Of a DNA stretch of 64,000 bases, positions 17,690 to 25,716 are shown piece after piece. The notes under the pieces are model-generated. The model did not search any database and was not told the DNA's origin. It was given only the letters and a program-made list of their open reading frames with translations. The first letter of the stretch is position 1, and each line of letters opens with the position of its first letter. Source of the stretch: Pontixanthobacter aestiaquae (GTDB lineage Bacteria; Pseudomonadota; Alphaproteobacteria; Sphingomonadales; Sphingomonadaceae); contig NZ_WTYZ01000001.1 of the NCBI RefSeq assembly GCF_009827455.1, positions 1,683,001 through 1,747,000 of the forward strand, read 5' to 3'. The position numbers were made by a program, and so were the translations under genes.

Positions 17690-19074
17690 GCAAGCTGGTA
17701 GTCATATCCAACCGCGTGGCGGTCCCCAAAGCGCGCGGCGTAGCGGGAGCACAGGGTGGATTGGCTGGGGCGCTGAACTCTGCGCTCAAGGAGCATCGCG
17801 GCATTTGGTTCGGCTGGTCGGGCGAGGAATGCGACGAATATACCGGCAGCATCAATATCCAGCGCAACGATGGCGTGACAACCGCGACGATGGATTTGCC
17901 CAAGCAGGACGTTGACGAATATTACAATGGCTACGCCAATTCGACGCTGTGGCCGCTATTCCATTACCGCATCGATCTGACCGAATATGAGCGCGAATTT
18001 GGTAAGGGATATGAACGGGTTAACGAGCGCTTTGCAGAAAGCGCTGCGCCGCTGATCGAGCCCGATGATATGGTGTGGGTGCATGACTACCACCTTCTTC
18101 CACTCGGCGAACGATTGCGCGCGCGCGGTCTCGACAACCGCATCGGTTTCTTCCTGCATATCCCGTGGCCGCCGACACGGTTGTTCGTCTCGCTGCCATT
18201 TCATGAGCGGCTGGTTGAAACGATGCTCCATTATGATGTGCTCGGGTTCCAGACCGGTGAATGGCTGGAAAGTTTCCTGCATTATTGCCGCAAGGAACTT
18301 GGCGCGACAGTCGATGAAGCAACCGGCCGTGTCGAATATCAGGGCCGCGTTACATACGCCAAAGCCTATCCGATCGGCATCGATTTCGACCACCTGACCG
18401 CGCAAGGCAAAACCGAGGAAGCCAAGATTGCCGGTGAGAAGCTGCTGTCCAGTACGCGTGACCGGATAGCGGCAATCGGTGTTGACCGGCTCGATTACTC
18501 GAAAGGTTTGCCCGAACGGATCGACGGGCTAGCGCGCTTTTTTGACCAGAATCCCGACCGTGTGCGTGATCTCGTCTATATCCAGATAGCGCCGCCAAGC
18601 CGTGAGGATGTTGAATCCTATCAGAAAATCCGCAACGAGCTTGAGCAGAAGACCGGCCAGATCAACGGCGCGCGGTCGGAAGTCGACATTGTCCCGATCC
18701 GCTATGTGAACCGCGGTCATTCGCTCGCTGAATTATGCGGTTTCTACCGGACGGCAAAGATTTGCCTGGTGACACCGCTGCGCGACGGAATGAATTTGGT
18801 CGCCAAGGAATATATCGCGGCGCAAGACCCGGACGATCCGGGCGTGCTGGTGCTATCGCGCTTCGCCGGTGCGGCGCAGCAGATGCAGGAGGCTGTGCTG
18901 GTCAATCCGCATAGCCCCGATGATCTCAGCCATGCGATCAAAACCGCGCTCGATATGCCGCTGAAAGAGCGCAAGCGTCGCTATGATGCGCTGATAAAAA
19001 CCGTGCGCGATGACAATGTGCAGGATTGGACCAAGAATTTCGCAGACGATCTGGCGATGCTCGGGAAAAACTGA
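17686..19074 (+). CDS. otsA: Trehalose-6-phosphate synthase
   Basis: A 462-residue GT20 glycosyltransferase that joins UDP-glucose and glucose-6-phosphate to trehalose-6-phosphate. The N-terminus MSKLVVISNRVAVPK, the GGLAGAL loop, VWVHDYHLLPL, GFFLHIPWPP and the C-terminal LRDGMNLVAKEYIAAQ are the family signatures for donor and acceptor binding. ATG 17686 overlaps the GH15 stop as ATGA and is chosen over an in-frame upstream start at 17602 because family proteins start at this point. Operon: otsB-GH15-otsA. Confidence 0.97.
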   Translation: MSKLVVISNRVAVPKARGVAGAQGGLAGALNSALKEHRGIWFGWSGEECDEYTGSINIQRNDGVTTATMDLPKQDVDEYYNGYANSTLWPLFHYRIDLTEYEREFGKGYERVNERFAESAAPLIEPDDMVWVHDYHLLPLGERLRARGLDNRIGFFLHIPWPPTRLFVSLPFHERLVETMLHYDVLGFQTGEWLESFLHYCRKELGATVDEATGRVEYQGRVTYAKAYPIGIDFDHLTAQGKTEEAKIAGEKLLSSTRDRIAAIGVDRLDYSKGLPERIDGLARFFDQNPDRVRDLVYIQIAPPSREDVESYQKIRNELEQKTGQINGARSEVDIVPIRYVNRGHSLAELCGFYRTAKICLVTPLRDGMNLVAKEYIAAQDPDDPGVLVLSRFAGAAQQMQEAVLVNPHSPDDLSHAIKTALDMPLKERKRRYDALIKTVRDDNVQDWTKNFADDLAMLGKN

Positions 19075-19075
19075 C

Positions 19076-19537
19076 TTAAACAGCGCGATTGTCTTCGCGG
19101 ATCGTTTCATCGAACCGCCCGGCATTGCGCTCCATCAGTTCGTGCAATTCCATATGCTTCGGGCGTTCGGCGCGCGCTTTCAGCACCTGATTGACGCGCC
19201 ACACCAGAAACTTCTCGTCGAATGGTTTGCGGATATAATCTTGCGCGCCTTGATAGCGCGCCTGCTCTTCATCCTTTGCGCCGGTTGTCGCGGTAAACAT
19301 AATGACCGGCAGATCGTATAGTTTGGGCGATGTGCGCATCGCCCGTAGCACGCTGGCGCCTGAAAGTTGCGGCATGTCCTGATCGAGCAGCAGCAGATCC
19401 GGCCGCCGCCAGCGCAGCAATTCCAGCGCTTTTTTGCCGTCCGTGACCCATCCGCACGCATGGCCGGCATTGATCAGTATTTCCGATGCCATTTCGGCGA
19501 TCATCTCGTCATCATCGGCTATCAGGATATGTGCCAT
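19076..19537 (-). CDS. Single-domain response regulator (receiver)
   Basis: A 153-residue CheY-like receiver with a short C-terminal extension and no DNA-binding output domain. The acidic pocket is ADDDE near residues 6-10, the phospho-acceptor Asp is in LLLLDQDMPQ, the switch Thr in VIMFTATTG and the Lys in YIRKPF. ATG 19537 (MAHILIADDD) was chosen; the frame continues upstream without family similarity. No histidine kinase neighbours it, so the partner is unknown. It is convergent with otsA (1 bp apart) and divergent from the phosphatase gene. Confidence 0.9.
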   Translation of the reverse strand: MAHILIADDDEMIAEMASEILINAGHACGWVTDGKKALELLRWRRPDLLLLDQDMPQLSGASVLRAMRTSPKLYDLPVIMFTATTGAKDEEQARYQGAQDYIRKPFDEKFLVWRVNQVLKARAERPKHMELHELMERNAGRFDETIREDNRAV

Positions 19538-19682
19538 CGCTGCTGCTCCAAACGGTTCATAGTCGGAATGCTTGGTTAGCGCTGCAGTGACCAAGGCCTG
19601 GTGAAACGGAGGCCCCGGAAGAATACCTAGGCGAATGCTCACCGCGCTTGTGATTATCGCAGGGGAATGGCAGGCGGAGCCT

Positions 19683-20459
19683 ATGAGTTCTGACAGAGTA
19701 TTGCCGCTTAGCGGCGTTCACAATTTTCGCGATTATGGCGGTTATTCGGTTGCTGACGGAGGCACGGTTAAGCGCGGAGTGCTGTTCCGTTCGGGCGAGC
19801 ATGGCAAGGCGACGGACGACGACTTGGCGGCGATCGACGCGCTCGAATTGCGCCATGTGATCGACCTGCGCGGCAATAGCGAGCGGCGCGCCAATCCGTG
19901 CCGCCGGAGCGAACAATTCGATGCCGAAGTGCTGTTCTTCGATGGCGAAACAGCGGGCTTGGCCCCGCATGTGGAAGCCGCCAAGGAGGCCATCGATACG
20001 AATACAGCGCACATGGCGATGGAAAGGCTTTATTCGCAGCTTCCAACGCGCGACAAGCTCAACTGGATTTTGAAGCGCTACTTCGAAGCGCTCGCCAGCG
20101 GAGAGGGGGCAAGTGTGGTTCACTGCCTTGCGGGCAAGGACCGGACGGGAATGGCGGTCGACCTGCTGCATCACATTCTGGGCGTGCATCCCGACGACGC
20201 TATGGAAGACTACCTGCTTACCAATACCGCTGGAGACTTGGACGCCCGCGTGGCCGCTGGCGCGAAAGCGGTGCGCGCGAAGTATGGCAATATCGACGAT
20301 GCGACGATCAAGGTTTTGATGGGGGTCGACGCCCGTTATCTGGTCGCTTCGCGAAACGCGGTTGTCGATCACTTCGGCACTGTCGACGCGTTTCTGGAGC
20401 AAGTGCTCGATGTCGATGCAGCACGCCGCGATGCCTTGCGCGCGCATCTGATCGAATAG
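19683..20459 (+). CDS. Tyrosine-protein phosphatase (DSP/PTP-like)
   Basis: 258 residues. The active-site loop HCLAGKDRTG (Cys and Arg of C-x5-R) sits in the middle, and the N-terminal NFRDYGGY and DLRGNSERRANP segments are typical of the bacterial tyrosine/serine phosphatase family with an IphP/LipA-type fold. No signal peptide, so cytoplasmic. ATG 19683 (MSSDRVLPLSG) has GGAG upstream and matches family starts; an upstream in-frame ATG at 19635 is less likely. The substrate is unknown: phosphoprotein or phosphoinositide are both reported in the family. Confidence 0.88.
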   Translation: MSSDRVLPLSGVHNFRDYGGYSVADGGTVKRGVLFRSGEHGKATDDDLAAIDALELRHVIDLRGNSERRANPCRRSEQFDAEVLFFDGETAGLAPHVEAAKEAIDTNTAHMAMERLYSQLPTRDKLNWILKRYFEALASGEGASVVHCLAGKDRTGMAVDLLHHILGVHPDDAMEDYLLTNTAGDLDARVAAGAKAVRAKYGNIDDATIKVLMGVDARYLVASRNAVVDHFGTVDAFLEQVLDVDAARRDALRAHLIE

Positions 20460-20568
20460 GGATATCCACGCTATCCACGGCGAAGCGTGGCGGGTGGTTG
20501 GACCGCAGCCTTGTCATGGCTAAGAGCGGGGCCATATTGGTTTCGACGATCTCAACACGGAAGAAGAC

Positions 20569-21534
20569 ATGGCAACGCATCACACGAAAATGCTCATCAT
20601 CGGCTCGGGCCCGGCAGGCTATTCTGCCGCGATTTATGGCGCGCGTGCGATGTTGGAGCCGATTGTGGTGCAGGGCCTCCAGCCCGGTGGTCAGCTGACG
20701 ATCACGACCGATGTGGAGAATTATCCCGGCTTCAAGGATGTGGTCCAGGGCCCATGGCTGATGGAGCAGATGCAGGCGCAGGCCGAGCATGTCGGCACGC
20801 GGATGATGTGGGATACGATTGTCGAAGTTGACATGACAAACGGCTCGCCGTTCCGTGCGGTTGGCGACAGCGGCGACGAGTATATCGGCGAGACGCTGGT
20901 GATTGCCACGGGTGCACAAGCCAAATGGCTGGGCGTGCCCGGCGAGCAGGAGCTTGGTGGGAAGGGCGTTTCAGCCTGTGCGACCTGCGACGGATTCTTC
21001 TATCGCGGCAAGAAGGTTGTGGTGATTGGCGGCGGCAACACTGCGGTCGAGGAAGCGCTGTATCTGACCAATCATTCCGATGATGTAACGCTGATCCACC
21101 GCCGCGATGAACTGCGGTCCGAGAAAATCCTGCAGGAACGCCTGTTCGCGAGCGACAAGATTACCCCGCTGTGGAACAAGACCGTATCCGCCTTTGTCGC
21201 AGGTGAGAATGGCGCTCTGCATCATCTCGATCTGGTTGATACCGTGACCGGAGAGAAGTCTACCATCGAAGCCGACGGCGCGTTTGTCGCCATCGGTCAC
21301 GCGCCTGCGACCGAGCTGTTCAAAGGCAAGTTGCCGATGGATGATGGCGGCTATCTGGAAGTTGCAGCGGGCACACCGAAGACCGAAATTCCGGGCGTGT
21401 TCGCTTGCGGCGATGTGATGGATCACACCTACCGTCAGGCAGTGACTGCGGCAGGCACCGGCTGCATGGCGGCGCTTGATGCGGAGAAGTTTTTAGCCAC
21501 TCTGGAGTTCGCGGCCCAAGAGGCGGCCGAGTAA
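20569..21534 (+). CDS. trxB: Thioredoxin reductase
   Basis: A 321-residue FAD/NADPH enzyme that reduces thioredoxin in the cytoplasm. The N-terminal GSGPAGYSAAIYGARA binds FAD, the redox pair Cys137-Cys140 lies in SACATCDGF, the NADPH motif is GGGNTAVEEA, and the C-terminal GDVMDHTYRQAVTAAGTGC closes the FAD site. GGAAGAAG precedes the ATG. Monocistronic by appearance; a repeat element follows the stop. Confidence 0.97.
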   Translation: MATHHTKMLIIGSGPAGYSAAIYGARAMLEPIVVQGLQPGGQLTITTDVENYPGFKDVVQGPWLMEQMQAQAEHVGTRMMWDTIVEVDMTNGSPFRAVGDSGDEYIGETLVIATGAQAKWLGVPGEQELGGKGVSACATCDGFFYRGKKVVVIGGGNTAVEEALYLTNHSDDVTLIHRRDELRSEKILQERLFASDKITPLWNKTVSAFVAGENGALHHLDLVDTVTGEKSTIEADGAFVAIGHAPATELFKGKLPMDDGGYLEVAAGTPKTEIPGVFACGDVMDHTYRQAVTAAGTGCMAALDAEKFLATLEFAAQEAAE

Positions 21535-21542
21535 TCACACGA

Positions 21543-21612
21543 TACCCCGGCGAAGGCTGGGCCTCTGGACAATTGCTCTTCACCTGATTGAGACCCCGGC
21601 CTGCGTCGGGGA
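21543..21612. repeat. Palindromic intergenic repeat (CCCCGGC...GCCGGGG type)
   Basis: Two GC-rich arms lie between trxB and the MAPEG gene. They are ACCCCGGCGAAGGCTGGG at 21544-21561 and GACCCCGGCCTGCGTCGGGG at 21592-21611, and each can fold on itself or with the other. Such elements recur in many alphaproteobacterial genomes. Here it could act as a bidirectional terminator between convergent genes. Confidence 0.7.
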
Positions 21613-22056
21613 TCACATGTGAATGTCGAACACCTTGATCGCTGCGTGAAAGATCAGCGCGATCAGCACCAGGCTCGACAAAGCGAACAGCACAAAGCGT
21701 ACGAGCACCCTGTTGGCGGTGACCTGCACCAATGAGTGCATGACCCGCAAGCCGACATACATCCATGCCAGCAGCGCATTCATACCTTCGCCTTGGCCGA
21801 CAATCGCGAGCACAATTGCGACCGCATAAAAAACAGTCGGTTGCTCGTGCAAATGGTTGTAATTGTCGGCCTTCCAATTGACAGTGTCGGGCAATTCCGC
21901 GCGCAGGCTCGCACCCGTCGTGCCGACCAATTTGGCCGGGTCGTCGATGCCCGGCGCTTTGTTCATCGCCGGTATGCGCGTTGCATACATCCACACCCAC
22001 ATCACCATGGTCCACGCCATCAAGATGACGACCGGTTTGAGAATTTCAGCTTCCAT
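21613..22056 (-). CDS. MAPEG family membrane protein (downstream copy)
   Basis: 147 residues, three to four predicted membrane helices. It shows the MAPEG (membrane-associated eicosanoid/glutathione metabolism) pattern: NHLHEQPTVFYAVAIVLA followed by AWMYVGLRVMHSLVQV and a C-terminal LFALSSLVLIALI helix. It is a paralogue of the adjacent upstream gene (same motifs), two bases downstream of its stop, so co-transcribed. Bacterial MAPEG proteins may have glutathione transferase activity, but catalysis is not evident from sequence alone. Confidence 0.88.
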   Translation of the reverse strand: MEAEILKPVVILMAWTMVMWVWMYATRIPAMNKAPGIDDPAKLVGTTGASLRAELPDTVNWKADNYNHLHEQPTVFYAVAIVLAIVGQGEGMNALLAWMYVGLRVMHSLVQVTANRVLVRFVLFALSSLVLIALIFHAAIKVFDIHM

Positions 22057-22058
22057 TT

Positions 22059-22505
22059 CTAGAGTACTCCGGGGTCAGCGAACAAGGTGGCGATAAGTGC
22101 ACGCACCGCAAGAATTATCAGCGCTATCGAACTCAGCAGGAAGAGCACGAACCGCACATTCACTTTGTTGACCAGAATTTGCCAGAGCGAATGCCCGATC
22201 CGCAGGGCTACATACGCCCACGCCAGAGCGACATCCACTGCGCCCGCACCCATCAGCGCCAAAGCTACGACGGTGAAGTAGAATATCGTCGGCTGCTCCA
22301 TCAGATGAGTGTGATTATGTGCCGGCCAATTGGCGCGGTCGGGTAAAATCGTCTCCAGATCCTGACCGCGAAGGCCATCTTTCTTGGGAAATGCCGACTT
22401 GTCCGTTTTGCCGATGGCACCGAAGCGGCGCGGGATGATCCACAGCATCACGATCAGTGACCACAGCACCAACACAGCGGCCGGGGCGAGTATCTGGGCT
22501 TGCAT
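22059..22505 (-). CDS. MAPEG family membrane protein (upstream copy)
   Basis: 148 residues with four hydrophobic segments. The family motif HTHLMEQPTIFYFTVVALA and AWAYVALRIGHSLWQILVNK parallels the neighbour at 21613-22056, showing a tandem duplication with considerable divergence. The membrane location is the inner membrane. No other functional gene is linked to the pair, so the substrate is unknown. Confidence 0.88.
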   Translation of the reverse strand: MQAQILAPAAVLVLWSLIVMLWIIPRRFGAIGKTDKSAFPKKDGLRGQDLETILPDRANWPAHNHTHLMEQPTIFYFTVVALALMGAGAVDVALAWAYVALRIGHSLWQILVNKVNVRFVLFLLSSIALIILAVRALIATLFADPGVL

Positions 22506-22569
22506 TGAATTATCTCTCCCTGAATTGAGCGCGGACCCTGCTGTCAGGGTGATAGATTGTCAATTGCCA

Positions 22570-23541
22570 CTAATCCGGATGATTGGCCGAAGGCGCGATT
22601 GTCCGGGCAAAACTCTCCGCATCGGTGTTGCCGCCGGTGAGCATGATGACAGTGTGCTCATCCACAGCGACTTTGCCGGTCAGCGCCGCGGCGAGCGCGG
22701 CGGCGCCTCCCGGTTCGACCACCAATTGCAGTTTCGAAAAAGCAAAGCGCTGCGCCGCGCGAACCTCGTCGTCTGTTACCGTTACGCTTGGCTCTGAGCG
22801 GCCTTTCAGGACAGACAGATTGATCTCGGCAGTCGCTGGTGGCTGCAGCGCATCGCAAATGGTCTTGGGCGCATCCTGCGGGGCGCGGACTATTGCGCCA
22901 GCCCGCAAAGCCTGCCCAACCATATCCCACCCAACCGGCTCGACCGGCACAATCTCAGCATCCGGGCAGGCTAGCGAGAGACCCGCCGCCAGTCCGCCGC
23001 CGCCGCAACAGGCGACGATGCGCGAAGGCTCTTGCGCCAATTGCTGCACGATCTCGATACCCGCGCTGCCTTGCCCCTCAATCACCCACGGATCAGCGAA
23101 AGCATGGACCAGCACTGCGCCCGTCTCTGCAATGATCCCGGCAGCGACTTCATCGCGATCTTCGCCCGGGCGGTTGTAAAGGACGATTTCGGCGCCCAGC
23201 GCCCGCGTGGCATCCAGCTTCACCTGCGGCGCGTCGCGCGGCATTACGATGGTCGCTTTGATGCCCAATCGCCGCGCTGCCCAGGCAACGCCCTGCGCAT
23301 GGTTGCCGCTCGATACCGCGACCACGCCGCGCGCTTTTTCGGCGCCGGTTAGATCGCTCAAACGGTGCCACCCGCCGCGTATCTTGAAGGCTCCGATGGG
23401 CTGCAGGCTCTCTGCTTTCACCCAGCACCGAACGTCGCCAATCTCGACCGGCAAAAGCGGGGTGGGCGGCAGTATTTCAGCGGCTTTGCGAGCCGCCTCG
23501 ATCACGCCATCGCGAGTCGGCGTTCTGGTGTGCGTATTCAT
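22570..23541 (-). CDS. PLP-dependent threonine/serine dehydratase-like enzyme
   Basis: A 323-residue fold-type II PLP enzyme. Lys53 in LQPIGAFKIRGG is the Schiff-base lysine, SSGNHAQG binds the substrate carboxylate and CCGGGGLAAG cradles the PLP phosphate. Length and lack of an ACT domain match catabolic threonine dehydratase or serine racemase/dehydratase rather than biosynthetic IlvA. ATG 23541 (MNTHTRTPTRDG) was chosen; the in-frame extension to 23625 lacks family similarity. It is divergent from the saccharopine-dehydrogenase-like gene. Substrate preference cannot be set by eye. Confidence 0.9.
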   Translation of the reverse strand: MNTHTRTPTRDGVIEAARKAAEILPPTPLLPVEIGDVRCWVKAESLQPIGAFKIRGGWHRLSDLTGAEKARGVVAVSSGNHAQGVAWAARRLGIKATIVMPRDAPQVKLDATRALGAEIVLYNRPGEDRDEVAAGIIAETGAVLVHAFADPWVIEGQGSAGIEIVQQLAQEPSRIVACCGGGGLAAGLSLACPDAEIVPVEPVGWDMVGQALRAGAIVRAPQDAPKTICDALQPPATAEINLSVLKGRSEPSVTVTDDEVRAAQRFAFSKLQLVVEPGGAAALAAALTGKVAVDEHTVIMLTGGNTDAESFARTIAPSANHPD

Positions 23542-23760
23542 GTCGCAATTCCTACACGATGGAACACATGGAACACGGTCCTGTGATGGAAAATCTGGGG
23601 ATGCCGCAAGAGTGGCGGATAGCAAAAAACTTGAAGGAAATCGGACAGCATCATCCGGTCACTTTACCGCGCGACACCATTGGTAGGAAAGTCTGGATCA
23701 CTTGCGGCTGCGGCGCATTCCCCTAAAAAGCGCGCAAGATTCGAACTTGGAGAAACTACT

Positions 23761-24987
23761 ATGTCGACAGTCCTCGTTATCGGTGCCGGTGGGGTCAGCT
23801 CGGTCTGCGTCCACAAGATGGCCCAAATAAAAAGGGATGGGAATGGAGGTATCTTCACAGACATCCACCTCGCCAGCCGGACCAAAAGCAAATGCGATGC
23901 GATTGCTGCTTCGGTGAAGGAACGCACAGGCCAAGACGTTGCGACATACGAAATCGACGCGGAGGAAGTCCCCGCGATGGTCAATCTGATCCGCAAGGTC
24001 CAACCATCGCTGGTTGTCAATCTGGCTCTGCCTTACCAAGACTTGCCGATCATGGATGCGTGTCTGGAAGCGGGCGTGCATTATCTCGATACCGCCAATT
24101 ACGAGCCCAAAGACGAGGCCAAGTTCGAATATCACTGGCAGTGGGCATATCACGACCGCTTTAAGGAAGCGGGCATCATGGCGCTGCTCGGGTCAGGCTT
24201 CGATCCGGGCGTGACCAGCGTCTTCACCATGTGGCTGAAGAAGCACAAGCTGAAGACCATCCGCCAGCTCGATATTCTCGACTGCAATGGCGGCGATCAC
24301 GGGCAGGCGTTCGCGACCAACTTCAACCCCGAGATCAACATTCGCGAGATCACCGCCAATGCGCGTCACTGGGAGAATGGGGAATTCGTCGAAACGCCCG
24401 CGCTCAGCACCAGCGTCGAGTTCGACTTTGAAGCGGTCGGCCCGAAGAACATGTATATGATGTATCACGAGGAGCTCGAAAGCCTCTCCAAATTCATTCC
24501 GGAGCTGGAACGCGCGCGCTTCTGGATGACCTTCGGCGACGAATACATCAAGCACCTGACCGTGCTGCAGAATGTCGGCATGACCGGCATCGAACCGATC
24601 AAATATCAGGGCAAGGATATCATCCCGTTGCAATTCCTCGCCGCCGTACTGCCGAAGCCGGAAACGCTGGGCGAGACGACCACAGGCAACACCAATATCG
24701 GCGTCATCGCCACCGGTGAAGCGCTCGACGGTTCAGGCGAAAAAACCTTCTACATCAACAATATTTGCAGCCACGAAGCCGCGTTCGAGGAAACCGGCAA
24801 CCAGGGCGTCAGCTACACCACCGGCGTCCCCGCAATGATCGGCAGCGCAATGATGCTGGGCGGGAAATGGTCAGGCGACGGCGTGTTCAATATGGAGCAA
24901 TTCGACCCCGATCCATTTATGGACATGCTGAACGAGCACGGCTTGCCGTGGCAGGTGAAAGAGCTGGACGGGCCGGTTGGGTTTTGA
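23761..24987 (+). CDS. Carboxynorspermidine/carboxyspermidine dehydrogenase (saccharopine dehydrogenase family)
   Basis: 408 residues. The N-terminal Rossmann motif VIGAGGVSSVCVHK binds NAD(P)H. Conserved LALPYQDLPIMDACLEAG and GFDPGVTSVFTMWLKKH are typical of the Lys1-like group that condenses an aldehyde (L-aspartate semialdehyde) with putrescine or diaminopropane to carboxy(nor)spermidine. The pairing with carboxynorspermidine decarboxylase at 26716 and ornithine decarboxylase at 29601 supports this role over lysine biosynthesis. The ATG follows GGAGAAAC at good spacing; upstream in-frame codons are not family-like. Saccharopine dehydrogenase is the alternative name on family membership alone. 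Confidence 0.85.
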   Translation: MSTVLVIGAGGVSSVCVHKMAQIKRDGNGGIFTDIHLASRTKSKCDAIAASVKERTGQDVATYEIDAEEVPAMVNLIRKVQPSLVVNLALPYQDLPIMDACLEAGVHYLDTANYEPKDEAKFEYHWQWAYHDRFKEAGIMALLGSGFDPGVTSVFTMWLKKHKLKTIRQLDILDCNGGDHGQAFATNFNPEINIREITANARHWENGEFVETPALSTSVEFDFEAVGPKNMYMMYHEELESLSKFIPELERARFWMTFGDEYIKHLTVLQNVGMTGIEPIKYQGKDIIPLQFLAAVLPKPETLGETTTGNTNIGVIATGEALDGSGEKTFYINNICSHEAAFEETGNQGVSYTTGVPAMIGSAMMLGGKWSGDGVFNMEQFDPDPFMDMLNEHGLPWQVKELDGPVGF

Positions 24988-24991
24988 CCTG

Positions 24992-25011
24992 AATTAAGCG
25001 CTCGCTTAGTT
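24992..25011. promoter_or_regulatory. Candidate TetR operator upstream of the regulator gene
   Basis: The near-perfect palindrome AATTAAGCGCTCGCTTAGTT ends 7 bases before the tetR start codon. It is nearly identical to a second palindrome at 25645-25666. Both flank the regulator, which suggests autoregulation. Confidence 0.65.
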
Positions 25012-25018
25012 TGCGCCA

Positions 25019-25639
25019 ATGGCCAATCGAAAAACCCAGCAGAGGACGCTCGATACTCGCGCTGCGATCAAGACAGCGGGCGCTGAGCTATTCGCGACTC
25101 GGGGTTATGCAGTCACCGGCGTGCGCGAGATTGCCGAGATGGCCGGATGCAATCAGGCATTGGTTTCTTATCATTTCGGCAGCAAGGGCGGCCTCTATGA
25201 CGAAATACTCGCAGATGCCGTAACTATCGCGCAAAAGCTGGCGGGCGAAAGTGACATCGTCCATGCATCTCGTCCTGAGCGCGAACTGGTGCACATTCTC
25301 GCGAAAGCGATCGGCTCACAACATCACCTTGCGCCGATGCTGGTGCGTGAGATGCTTGATCCTGATCGACTGCTGAATACCGAAACGGCCAACACGCTGC
25401 GCAGCTTTATGGCGCTGACAGAAGCGGTGCTGGATGCATTGCCCCTCGATGCCGAAGCACGTCGCTGGGACCCGCAGATTGTGCATCTGTGTGTCGTAGG
25501 GCCGCTGATCCACTATTCCATCGCAACCCGTATGCGAGAAGAGATAGCTCCGAAGTTGAAGCGTCCCATCACTTTGCCGACGCTCGAAGAATTCGTGGAG
25601 GTACAATCGGCCATGCTCTCGCGCGCTCTGCAGAGCTGA
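25019..25639 (+). CDS. TetR family transcriptional regulator
   Basis: 206 residues. The N-terminal helix-turn-helix (RAAIKTAGAELFATRGYAVT, then VREIAEMAGCNQALVSYHFG) ends with the SKGGLYDEIL motif common to TetR proteins. The C-terminal part is an all-helical ligand domain with no recognisable subfamily signature. Palindromic sites both 5' and 3' of the gene suggest it controls itself and the secreted cupin-like gene downstream. The ligand is unknown. Neighbouring polyamine genes are on the same strand but separated, so a polyamine-related effector would be speculation. Confidence 0.93.
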   Translation: MANRKTQQRTLDTRAAIKTAGAELFATRGYAVTGVREIAEMAGCNQALVSYHFGSKGGLYDEILADAVTIAQKLAGESDIVHASRPERELVHILAKAIGSQHHLAPMLVREMLDPDRLLNTETANTLRSFMALTEAVLDALPLDAEARRWDPQIVHLCVVGPLIHYSIATRMREEIAPKLKRPITLPTLEEFVEVQSAMLSRALQS

Positions 25640-25644
25640 GCGAT

Positions 25645-25666
25645 AAATTAAGCACTTGTTTAATTT
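25645..25666. promoter_or_regulatory. Candidate TetR operator upstream of the cupin-like gene
   Basis: Palindrome arms AAATTAAGCA and TGTTTAATTT surround a central CT. The shared core TTAAGC-R-CT-Y-GYTTAA matches the site upstream of tetR. It lies 51 bases before the 25717 start, where a promoter would be. Confidence 0.65.
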
Positions 25667-25716
25667 AATCGCCATGTGTATTACCTCCCTACTACACTGC
25701 AAGGGAGTAACGAACT

